Positions 35,301-45,245 of a DNA stretch of 60,000 nucleotides are shown in pieces. The notes below the pieces were generated by a model that was not told the DNA's origin, searched no databases, and worked only from the letters and a program-made list of their open reading frames with translations. Within the stretch, counting starts at the first letter, position 1. The number at the start of each line of letters is the position of its first letter. The stretch is from the NCBI GenBank assembly GCA_914767715.1, contig OU612074.1, positions 23,238,062 through 23,298,061 of the forward strand. The letters run 5' to 3'. This DNA is from Membranipora membranacea (Eukaryota; Bryozoa; Gymnolaemata; Cheilostomatida; Membraniporidae). Both the position numbers and the translations under genes were made by a program.

Positions 35301-38300
35301 AAATAAATAAATTAAATTAAATAAATCTTAATCTGACTTAATCCAATTTTAAGAGTTAATATCAAGGTTGCGGGGAACAAACATGGGCAGCAGCAGGGTA
35401 AGAGTTGAATAGTTAGTGATGTTTATCTGAGTGGACAAAAAACTACTTTCATGCACCTGATTTAATCGGCCAGCAATTTTCTGTCTTTGAACCCTGAATA
35501 ACACACAATATGAGATGATAGCTAAGGTCATAATAATAAGTTTTTGTTTATTTAATAATACACCTTAGTACGATGTAAATAAGCAATGCTCATAGAGCTA
35601 CAAATGGTTAGTTAAAGAGGCCTGTCTTCCATCAGCTATGTTACTGTTTCACATGGGAAATAGGATGCCGTCTGATTGATCAAGAAAAAAGTTACTTTGG
35701 CGTAAACAACTGATTTTTTTCTGAAATTTATTTGCGATAGTTATTGATCATATACTGTGTCCTGTCATAAATCCTCAATGGCTAAAAGACGGCTATCAAG
35801 TGGTAATCTAATTGAACATCATGAATGCTTACAGCGGTTTGGTCTGACAGTGCTGGAATTTTGGTACAATATGTTGGTGATAAGATACCATTTTATTATA
35901 CATTGTTAGGCAAAGGCACCAGTGCACACTTACATGCAGGGAGAGTTTATTTAATCCAGAATGTTTTGAGTTCAATGTTGAGGAGGCTGGTTGCTCGAGG
36001 TTTTAAATATCGTTCAAAGAACTGATTAATGGAAGTTATTGGGTGGTGACTGAGTTGCTATCACCCATCGCAAATGAGAAAACTACTGGCAAAAATTATG
36101 GAAAATCTTGAGAACAAAACATTTTCTAATAATTATGCTGAAAGTGAATATAACGGGTTTTAAGCTTTTGTTTTCGCCTGAGGTCTCAATCACTAAACCA
36201 TTCTTTGGTAGAGATATTTTCACTCAAACGAAACATGCACCTCTAAACACTAAAGTCTAACAATTTTATTGCTGTGCCATCGCATGTACCACTTAGATAT
36301 TCCACCTTGTCTTAGTTACCTTACCAACAACTTGCTTGCCATAAAAATTCTAGAAACTAGCTAAAACATATGTTTTCCATGCCTCATAACCACACAGTTG
36401 ACTATAAGTTTTTGTTGAAGGTTATGTTGGACTATTACCAAAAGATGGCGCTGCAAACATAACGTGTAATCGGGCTACAGAAGCATACTTAGCTAAAAAG
36501 GCCTACAACGGAATCAAGTACCAAATTAAGAAACCTTCAACTATATATCAAGGATTTATCTCTGACGAGCGAGCAGGCCAATGGTGGATGGTATATTTTA
36601 CCAAAACAGTTTATCTACATACAGTTGTTGTGTACAACTTCCAGTCTTTAAGTAAGTGTAATATCTAACATTTCCATGTACTTTGTTCTTGATCGTCTAA
36701 AGATACACATATTGAAACTTGAAAGGATTACAATATATTCTACATTGATGACCTGATACAATGTTTCATGAGTAACACCAAGGAGTATCACTGATTGATA
36801 GAGTATGAATAAGCTCATATAGCCAAAATGACACTAGAAGGTATTTTGTTTAAAAACTGAACCAAAGAAGTCAAATTTTGATATTGAAGGGGTAAAAACA
36901 CTTTAGATACTTTGCAAAGTTGACTACCATATTCGCCATGTGTCTGTCTGTCTGTCTATTGGAAATTGTGCGCTAGTATTTAGTCAAACCTAAACAATGA
37001 ATTTCAACAAAACAGAGTAAGCATCATACCACTACGCTGACATATAATAGGCCAAATGCCCCTCCGATATATATCTCAAATGTTGTTGTCGCATTCCTGA
37101 GTCACCTCAAATTGAAAACTGAAGCGTAAAACTACAGACTATGATGCAAAAAACAATAGAAACCTAGTTTTTTTGTTTTTTTTTGTTTTTAATACTTGAC
37201 TGGCAATATTTCTGTTAAAGAATAGTTTTGTTGAATTGTTTATGTTTTAATTAGTATCTAATTCTAAATATTATATTTTAGGAGATCGGTTCAGACAAAT
37301 GCATATGCTGGGCAGAGCAAACTTTTATAATATTCGACGTCCGAGCCTTCGGTCTATCACATGGGATGTACTTTTGGTTGTCAACAACACTATACTAACT
37401 ACTGACCACGTCATGTGGCAGTCTGAGGACCGATCTAACCTTCCTCAGTACAGCAGCATAGCTCTGCTCTCAGATAACACAAACGGACTAGCTATCAATG
37501 AGGTTGACTTATATGGACACTGTAAGTATATAACAGAACTTTGATTTGGGTGTGTCTTTTGTCCTAAATAGAAGAGGCAGAGGATAAATGAGCTTTGGTT
37601 ATACAATTTATCACAACTATAGCTATGAAGTAGGAGGTCTAGGTACGTTCCCTGCTCTGCCGTCTCGATAGATTTTATCTGACCTCTCCCTATACAAAGC
37701 TCACAATTTACAATAATATTCAAATCAAATACTATGTTTCCTTTTGACCCCAGACTGTCCTTGTCTGCATGCTCGCCTTCAAACTGTAAAGTTGTCACTA
37801 TGTATCAAAAATCGCTGCAAACTTTTCCACCTCAGATCTCACAAATAACCTGTATACAATCTTCTCCGACTTGTAATTTAATCAACGATGAATTGATTAA
37901 AGTGATTGTGAAGAAATCAGGTTTTCGGTATCATTCTGGAGATCTCAGTCTTAAGAAAACTGCTACAAAGCTCATTGCCAACATATGGCCCAGTTTCAAC
38001 TCACTATCACGCAAACTTAATAGATGTTAATGTACTAAAAAGCTACTATTTCAATGATAGTATATAAAAAACAGTACCTTTTTAATACCTTCCAATCCCA
38101 ACTTTGAGTGATTTGTTGTTAATAAATCTTGTAGCAGTTTTCTAAATTAGACTGAGAACTCTAGAATGATACCGAAAACCTGATTCCTTCACAATCACAA
38201 CCAGTCTTACCATAGACTGCCTCATGACGTTACACTACATAATAATAATATGATAAAGCAAGCTTTTGCTCGAAGAAGCGAGTTTTTAGAGGGATAATTT

Positions 38301-41300
38301 CAAGTTGTCGGAATCTTAGCGCGGTGGTGATTCGTTCACCAAAACTGTAGTGGTACTATGTTCCCCAATCATTTTATATCACAACTTATGTTTTCATTAC
38401 CAATCAACTCTGAACTGTATATCTTTATGATTCTAACATATAAAATACATTCAATCTCACACCATTCGTATCGTTGTTATATAATTATATTATATATTAT
38501 TATAGTATTATAATTTCAGATTGGGATGATTGGAGTGAGTGGGCTAGCTGTGTGAGCTCTTCCTCAGGTTGTAAGCGTAACAGGACCAGGGTATGTGTAG
38601 GAAACACTAAGAATGGTACTGAGACTAGCTGTGCAGGTCATGGACCTCACCAGGTTATACCTTGTACATGCCCCAGTAAGTCCATTCAATCGGTTTGGGT
38701 TAGTTCTCCTTTCATTTTCCTACCTCGCTCACTACTGGGAGTGGACAGGGACAGGGAATGCCAGGAATAAATAATGCTAGACTTTCAGATAGTTGAAAAA
38801 AGTTTTTAGAATGAATCTAGTTGTCGGCTATTATAGAGCTACACAAATGGATGGTGTACATGGAAATTCATGAAGTTTGTAGAATAGCATAAGAATTAAG
38901 ATCAAAATTAGCAAATTAACAAAATCGAGAGGAGGATTTTTTAGCTGGCTTATCTCAGGAAGTTATGGGCATCCATCCTCCAAACTTTATAATATCTAAT
39001 TTAAGACATTGATGGATGTAATGTGAAAGTAAAAAGGTCATTGACAAATTGGCCCAGAAGTTATGCGTGAAAAACCATGCAGAGAAGCATGACGGTTATA
39101 CGGTAATATGTGCAGCGGAGAAATAGTTGATTCCAACTATTGTGCGTTGTTATCTCTGAGTTACAAACAAAGATCATGCATTGACAAGTCCCAACCTACA
39201 AGTGGCCGGTTCAACGATGCATCATCATAGTGATCAAATAGAGCGAGCAGTGTGGGAAAGGCAAAAGTCATTGAATTTCTTACGAAAATAAGGATGGGGC
39301 CAACACACCATATATTGATAGGGGATGGCAGTGTTTTTCATTATCGGTGGTTTCAATCAGATATTGAGTATATGAAACATGACAAGGCAACTGAAATATG
39401 TTTGATTGCAGACCTTACGTTCCGTCAGCCGTGCAGCTTATATTTTATACAACTCAAACTATATTCAAAGGAAAAACTTGGCGTCTCTTTGATTAAGAAA
39501 ATTATTGATCATATCTAAAAACATCTTCTGTTTCTCAAAAAAACTTTACACCAGCTATCCAAGACATTAGTGGTGACTAGCCACCATGAATTTCCACCAC
39601 TAAGTAATGTTTTTTTATAAACAAAATGGAGTGTGAAGACTAACATGATCTAACAGTAGGCATACTTGAGTGTATTACGAATACGATAAATCATAATGAC
39701 TGTGATATATAATAGCTGATGGTGGATGGACCGAGTGGGAGATCATGTCTGAATGCTCTGTAACCTGCGGAGAAGGATTCCAGACTAGAATGAGAGCCTG
39801 TGAGAACCCCAAACCCCGTCATGGTGGTGCATCCTGCAGAGGAGCAGATTATGAACAGATAGAGTGTGCAGACAATGAGACAAGCAGTGTCCCTTGTCCA
39901 GGTTAGTGGATCTTGTTCTGTGTAAATTTATCTTCTTTAACTAAGACTTCCCCAGGCTCTAGCGGGAATACTGCTTCGCGGTATAATTTTATCCAACATA
40001 CAACATTTCCTGAGTTATGAATGGATGGTTTGAAGAACCATCATCTCCACTAGTTTGCTTGTTATTAACCCCAAGGCAATCGTTGTCACAGGTATTGGGT
40101 GTTTGAGGCCATTGGATGTGACATTGTTGGTTAATGGTCTTGCCCTATCATCTGATACTTGTTCAACTCATTTGCAATAAATTAAGTCACCATAGCTGCC
40201 AGTAAATCTTATAAGCCACAGAATTAAGAGTTTTTTTTGTCTACGGCCAATTTTTGTCATACAATTCACCAATGAATATTAAAGACAATCCACTTATTCA
40301 TACTTACTTTAGTTGACGGCTCTTGGTCCGGATGGAGTGGCTGGAGTGAGTGCTCACAGACTTGTGGAGGAGAAGGAGTTAATATACGGATAATGTACTG
40401 TAACAATCCTGAGCCATCGGACGGAGGACGACTGTGCCAGGGTGACAGTGAGGGTAAAGGTCAAGGTGAACAGACTAGGAGATGTACCTCAAAGTCTCGT
40501 AACTGCTCATGTGAGTGTTATCACTACTACAAAAAAACTGCCTATTGCAGTTAGAAAGATTTATTATAATTATATCATTATATCATTATCATTATATCAC
40601 AATTTTTTTATTTCGAATTCTATCAAGATCCAATTAAAAAACCTTGCAGCAAATATTTGCAGTGGGAAAACTTAATTTTCTTGCAAAATGCTCGATGGTA
40701 ACTAGTATAGGGATTACAGTTCAATGATTTTTCTCAAATGGGGATGCTGCAACATGCGTATAGTCCTTAATATAGATATTATTATAACTGTGCTGCAATT
40801 GTGTGAGATTATGCTGCCTAGGGTTGTAATGTGTAATCAAAGTAGATGTAATATTCATGAGACTTTTTTCTCCGTGTTGTTCAAATACCTTTGTGACATT
40901 TACTCGTATCCGTTACTGCCTTGAAATTACAAAACTTTGTATAAGAATAAAAATCTCAAATACATTTTGCAGCCACACCAGCTCATGTAATGAGAGCACC
41001 TATTGCGCTGAAGTCTATCGATCCAGAAGGTGATACAGGAAGTGATGTCATACCCAGAACAACCAAGAGGTCTCTTATTTATGCGACAATCCCCGCAGCA
41101 GCATTTGTGGTGAGAAGTCACTAAGCCATCCTTTATTTTCTCTTTTTTTCGTTTGAAAATATTAATGGGGAAATAAAGTATAAACTATAGAGAATACCAG
41201 ATAGTTCAGGATTAGAATTTTAAAAGTTCTGCTCCATAGCTAGGTCAAAAGTTCGCCAAATAAAATCCGCCACGAACTCAGGCTCTCCTCAGAGGATCTC

Positions 41301-41804
41301 ACACTTATTCCTAAAGCTGAGCCACCAGACGGACTCTGAAAGAGATGTAGGTGACGAATACTCAGATAGATGGATACCAACTGCAAGCTAAAGCAACGAT
41401 CTTTTTTCCCGTTCATTACTTTCCAAATCTAAAGAATTTTGACTTATTTCTTGTGTTAAATTCCAATAAATATATTCGTTTGAACAGAATCATTTTTAAA
41501 AGAGTGTTTGAACAAACCGATGATATAACTATATCTGGTGCTGATAGAGATATTTGTTTTTTAGCTCCTGTCTGCTGCTGTACTGTTTATATTCCCACCT
41601 TGGCGATCTGAGGAAGCTGATAAAGATCTACCGACCCACACAGCCAGCGGGGAGATAACTAACACAGTCAGCAAACAGGCCAATAGCATCGGCAGCCATT
41701 CCTCCCAGTATCAAAAAATGTCCAGTTATATAGTCGATTCCCCTCCTCGCAAAGATGTGCGTGTGTTTTATTCATCAGACAAAATGAATTTACCATTGGA
41801 TTAA
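32345..41804 (+). CDS. Type I membrane protein with two F5/8C-like (fucolectin-type) domains and four TSP1 repeats
   Basis: Eleven exons splice to 2079 nt (692 aa): 32345-32408, 33100-33330, 33495-33734, 34680-34835, 36421-36651, 37282-37521, 38520-38675, 39716-39901, 40313-40510, 40973-41109 and 41565-41804. Order: signal peptide (1 to about 21, [15 protein letters not shown]); F5/8C-like domain 1 (about 22-178, with [17 protein letters not shown] and [10 protein letters not shown]); TSP1-1 (179-230, [10 protein letters not shown]); F5/8C-like 2 (231-387); TSP1-2 (388-439, [10 protein letters not shown]); TSP1-3 (440-501); TSP1-4 (502-567); linker; membrane helix (about 601-623); 69-residue Ser-rich cytoplasmic tail. 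TSP1-3 and -4 carry CSVTCG and CSQTCG, the O-fucosylation consensus, and all four have WxxW-type C-mannosylation motifs. It is probably a cell-surface adhesion or glycan-binding receptor. The ligand is unknown. No named orthologue was recognised. Introns 1-9 are phase 1 and the last is phase 0. Confidence 0.93.
33100..34835 (+). other. Module 1: F5/8C-like halves plus TSP1 exon
   Basis: Three phase 1-1 exons of 231, 240 and 156 nt encode the N-half and C-half of an F5/8C-like domain and one TSP1 repeat. The same three exon lengths recur at 36421-38675. Intron flanks ahead of both modules also match (CATAACCACACAGTTGA near 33064 and 36386), showing genomic duplication. Confidence 0.9.
36421..38675 (+). 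other. Module 2: duplicated F5/8C-like plus TSP1 exons
   Basis: Exons 5-7 (231, 240 and 156 nt) are the duplicate of exons 2-4. The domain reads [13 protein letters not shown] ... [13 protein letters not shown] ... [13 protein letters not shown] and then a TSP1 repeat with [11 protein letters not shown]. Both copies keep identical boundaries and phases. Confidence 0.9.
37902..38198. mobile_element. MITE with about 69-bp inverted repeats
   Basis: The left arm at 37902-37970 and right arm at 38128-38198 are inverted copies, sharing GTGATTGTGAAG, ATCAGGTTTTCGGTATCATTC and AAAACTGCTACAA. The interior is noncoding. It lies in the intron between the second F5/8C-like C-half exon and TSP1-2. No clear target duplication was resolved. 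Confidence 0.75.
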
Positions 41805-41893
41805 CCTGCTAAACCTTCACAAACGATAGGTCGAGGTGCAGGTTGTGTTGGTATATATATTTATATATTTACAGCTTTTTGTGTTAGTAACTG

Positions 41894-41899
41894 AATAAA
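41894..41899 (+). terminator. Polyadenylation signal of the F5/8C-TSP1 gene
   Basis: An AATAAA hexamer lies about 90 bases after the stop codon at 41802-41804. No nearer canonical signal was seen. Confidence 0.55.
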
Positions 41900-41951
41900 C
41901 AAAGCAGTTCTTACTCTACTTTTCATGTGTTGTGGAAAAACAGTTATCTAA

Positions 41952-42177
41952 CAGGGCCGTAAATAAGAAAAAATGTTAGGGGAGGCAAAAGTCTGTGGCG
42001 AGTCCAAAGCATCCCCAATAACCTCCTCTCTGAGCCATTAAAGCCACACAATAAGCAAATGAAAATCCCAAAGGAGCTGATTCTGACATTGATTATTCAA
42101 TTAGAGTGGGTAGAGTTTTTAGGCCACTATATTTAGCTTTCTAGGGGAGGCAGTGCTCATGTGGAACTACGGCCCTG
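41952..42177 (+). mobile_element. Short hAT-like MITE, copy 2
   Basis: This 226-bp noncoding element has CAGGGCCGTA at its left end and the inverted TACGGCCCTG at its right end. It is a full-length relative of 1125-1358. A clean 8-bp target duplication is not visible, so the hAT assignment is tentative. It sits between two convergent genes, right after the polyadenylation signal of the plus-strand gene. Confidence 0.65.
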
Positions 42178-42339
42178 CCTAAAATTTGTTATCATGTTAA
42201 GTTGTATCGGGACAATTGATCAGATTTAGAAGCTGCCATGCAATCAGGTATCTGTTTGCACAGCCTCTAAATCAGTGCTCTGTTGAGATAGACGAATGCC
42301 AAAGTTTAAGGATTCCTGCAGTTTATTGAGAATGATAAA

Positions 42340-43768
42340 TCAGCTCCAATTATCAACAACAATGAGTGCCAGCAGCTTGTGACAAGGTGGGGATAACTCC
42401 ATAAGTTGTTGACTGCAGTTTAAAAGAACACAACAACTAGTTGAAGTGCTGGATGAGGCTGTAGAGAAGACGAAGAACGCAAAGATTAAGCCTTCCCTAT
42501 TTCTTTGCCTACTCCCTAGAAATGAAAACAAAATATGAACAATATGACCATTATGTTACCGTTATGTTTTGTCATAAGATCTCAATATTTCCATTTGTCT
42601 GCGACGACTCTCATTATTACAGGAATATCATGGTAAGCCAATGAGTCTCCATATCCATACCAATGTACCTGAATCTTTGGCTGAATCATCTATTTCTCCT
42701 GTCGTATTATTACTAATTGTGTCCGGCTGCTGAGGTTGGATGTTTGATTGAGCCTCGTTATTTGATTGAGGTCGAGTGGTTGGTTGATTGTGCATGTTTT
42801 GTTTACGTTGGCTGATTAGTTTAGAAAGAAGGGTAGTTTGTTCAGTAGGCAGGGCGATTGGTTCTGCGGTTGGTTCTGAGATTGGTTCAGCGGTCGGTTC
42901 TGCGATCAATTCAGCGGTTGGTTCTGCGATCCATTCAGCGGTTGGTTCTGCGATCCATTCAGCGGTTGGTTCTGCGATCCATTCAGCGATTGGTTCTGCG
43001 ATCCATTCAGCGATTGGTTCTGCGATCCATTCAGCGGTTGGTTCTGCGATTGCTTCAGTGGTTGGTTCAGCGATTGGTTTATTTGACTGGGGTGTTGGGA
43101 TTTCCGGTATTATGTCTGACACAGGCTCAGATGTTTGTCTAGTCCAAAACATTCCTCTTGTTTGAACGAAAGTTGCTCTAAAACACAAAATTCATATTGT
43201 AGAATGGTCAAAAGTTTTTTTCTGTTTTTTGAATTCTATAGTGGTTCTATGAGGTGTTATGATGCAAAGAAATAGGCAGTAGTTCCAAACTAGATTAATC
43301 AGATGGTCGCCACACTAGTCACTGACTACATGACCTTACCTCTGCACTTTCACTTGGTTATAGTTTTATGTCTGAATTTCAATTTTTACTGGATGCAGGA
43401 ACCAAATAAAAAAAAGGCGCACAGTTTATAATAAAGGAATCAGAATACTGTCATCTCAGACTAGGACACAATGAAACAATGACTGCCTACCAGGATGAAA
43501 CCTGCAACAGTAGTCACAAACACTATAAATATAATGTAGATGTCAATATCAATATTATATTATATTATGAACTTTATTAATATATAATAAAAAGCCTTTG
43601 ATGATTCAAACAGCTAAGGTATAATATCGAAAGGTGTAAGATAAGATAAATAATAGATACTTGTACATACATGAACCTGATACTTCCAGCTTTCATCATC
43701 GGAGCTGACCATGATAAATCTATCCTGTCTCGCCTCGTAAAGGCGAATGCAGCTGTATGGCTGAGACC
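42340..43768 (-). CDS. Reeler-domain protein, 3' exons, with a repetitive tail
   Basis: Three exons splice in frame: 43671-43768, 42669-43177 and 42340-42515 (stop). The first reads GLSHTAAFAFTRRD, then DLSWSAPMMKAGSIRFI, and continues into ATFVQTRGMFW. This matches the C-terminal half of a Reeler domain, where [ST]HT..., a [FW]xWxAP strand and VxFxATxVQ are typical. After it come about ten 8-residue units of the type IAEPTAEW, a Gln/Asn/Thr-rich spacer, and a short hydrophobic stretch (GLIFAFFVF) in the last exon. That could be a membrane anchor or GPI signal, which is uncertain. An AATAAA lies at 42322-42327 on the minus strand, just past the stop. The signal peptide and first half of the Reeler domain were not found upstream, so the model is 5'-incomplete. 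Reeler domains occur in secreted and DOMON/cytochrome b561 proteins. Function is not assigned. Confidence 0.7.
42850..43085 (-). repeat. 24-bp coding minisatellite (IAEPTAEW units)
   Basis: The forward strand repeats GCGATCCATTCAGCGGTTGG-type units with a 24-bp period, so every copy keeps the frame on the minus strand. Units differ mainly at Thr/Ile and at the last residue (Trp, Leu, Pro, Ala). Because the period is a multiple of three, other frames are open too and should be ignored. Confidence 0.9.
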
Positions 43769-43897
43769 CTTAAAGAGAAGAGAGACATGTACTATGCAGC
43801 AGACAATCAACAGTTATTTTTAATTTGCTTCAATTATAAACTTTTAGAATACCTCAATAAATAAATAAATAAACATGTTATAAAAGAGGTGGGCAGT

Positions 43898-43973
43898 AAC
43901 CTTGTCACCTGGCTACATGTTTTGTGTTTTTGGATAGCTCCAAAACAAAAAAGTGGCCGCGTGACAAGGCTAG
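43898..43973. mobile_element. Short hairpin related to the 6652-7070 MITE
   Basis: The arms AACCTTGTCACCTGGCTAC and GTGGCCGCGTGACAAGGCT are imperfect inverted repeats. The outer ends resemble the termini of the element at 6652-7070 (CTAGCCcTGttCAC.CGGCCAC), so this is probably a much shortened relative. Confidence 0.55.
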
Positions 43974-44770
43974 GTGTGCAGTAAAAAGGCATACATTCCT
44001 TGATCGCAGCATCAAACTAGCTGGTGTTGTAAAAATGAAAATTGTAGAGCATATGAATAGTCCATACATTCACAGTAGTAGAATTTGTGAAATATACAAC
44101 TTTTTTCAAAATAAAATTGGTTTTGGCCGATGCCAGTACCCTCGGACAGGATCTGATTTTGAGATTTTGAGATGAGTGACTCAGAGCTACAGAGCACTGA
44201 AGGCTTTCTGCACTAGACACTTCGGTGGTACCGTTGTATTGCACCACATTTGGTTACAACACCAAAAGAATATGATATCATCTCTCATCAGGATATGGTT
44301 CCTTGTTCCTGGAGTCATGTGTTCAACAAATATTAATATTGCAGTAATAATTAAACTGTACATGGACAGATTTTTACGTTGAAGTCCGGGGATAGGATTG
44401 TTTTACTTTTTTTATCTTTTCACTCAAAATAATTGAGAAAGCGACATCATCAGCATACTTGAGTAATCCTAATAGAATGATGTGTTATGTGTTACACTTG
44501 AGCTGTCGCTAGCTAGCTGTCGCTAGCTTCATATACAACCGCCACTTGGAAGCGAATGGTCATGAACATGGACCACTTGGCACTGGTTACACCAAACGGA
44601 TCTTGTTATATTTTACCATTTTAAAGAAAAATATGAGTTATTCTCATAGAGAGGCTCTGGGAAGCACAATGTGTAACACTTAGCACCAGTTGGTTTCTTC
44701 ACTTGGTTTTTGTATCAATCCAATATCCATAATAGAACTAGTCAATCTTAAATCAAACAGAAATGACAGA

Positions 44771-44825
44771 TTATATTATATTATTTTATATTATATTATA
44801 TTATATCATATTATATTATACTTTA
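44771..44825. repeat. (TTATA)n microsatellite
   Basis: Pentamer TTATA/ATTAT repeats with two interruptions. Confidence 0.85.
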
Positions 44826-45245
44826 TTACAGAATAATTTGAAGACAGTATAAGCTTGGAGGTCAAATGCTTTATTACTGGAGTAGCTTCTCTGTCTTTTC
44901 AAAATAATATGGCAGGCAGTTCTATGTACAATTTGAATCCATTTGAAAAGCCCAAAGAATGTCTCAACTAACACCTGTTGTCAAAAATAAATTTATAGAT
45001 CGTGCTAAAAGCATATGAAACTCCTTAGGGGCCACCTTTGTGATACTACTGTATTGGCGCTGCTATGAATGTGAAGTTTATGGGAACAGCATGACATTGA
45101 TGTATTAATCTATCATTTTCTTTTTCAAGCTGAGCGGAATTCCCCAAGCCAGAACACTTATAGACTAAGTCAGTAGTTTCTGTCCGGTATGTGATAATAT
45201 GTGAGCTTGTAGTAACCTCAGGAGACACTACTCGGTGTATAGACC

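Larger units (their letters stand above)
43769..45245. other. Region between the Reeler exons and the next gene
   Basis: It should hold the missing 5' exons of the Reeler gene and the 3' UTR of the gene ending at 45246, but no exon could be supported. It includes a hairpin at 43898-43973, a (TTATA)n tract at 44771-44825, and a candidate minus-strand AATAAA at 44870-44875. Confidence 0.4.

Noticed and set aside
42788-43165. Plus-strand Ser/Ala/Val/Gly and Leu/Arg repeat open frames
   Set aside because: They are shadow frames of the 24-bp minisatellite. The minus frame continues in phase into Reeler exons and is preferred.
43880-43912. Minus-strand PGDKVTAHL, resembling the Reeler strand PGDxVTV
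   Set aside because: It falls inside a hairpin whose ends match a MITE terminus and lacks a good acceptor or open continuation, so the similarity is probably chance.
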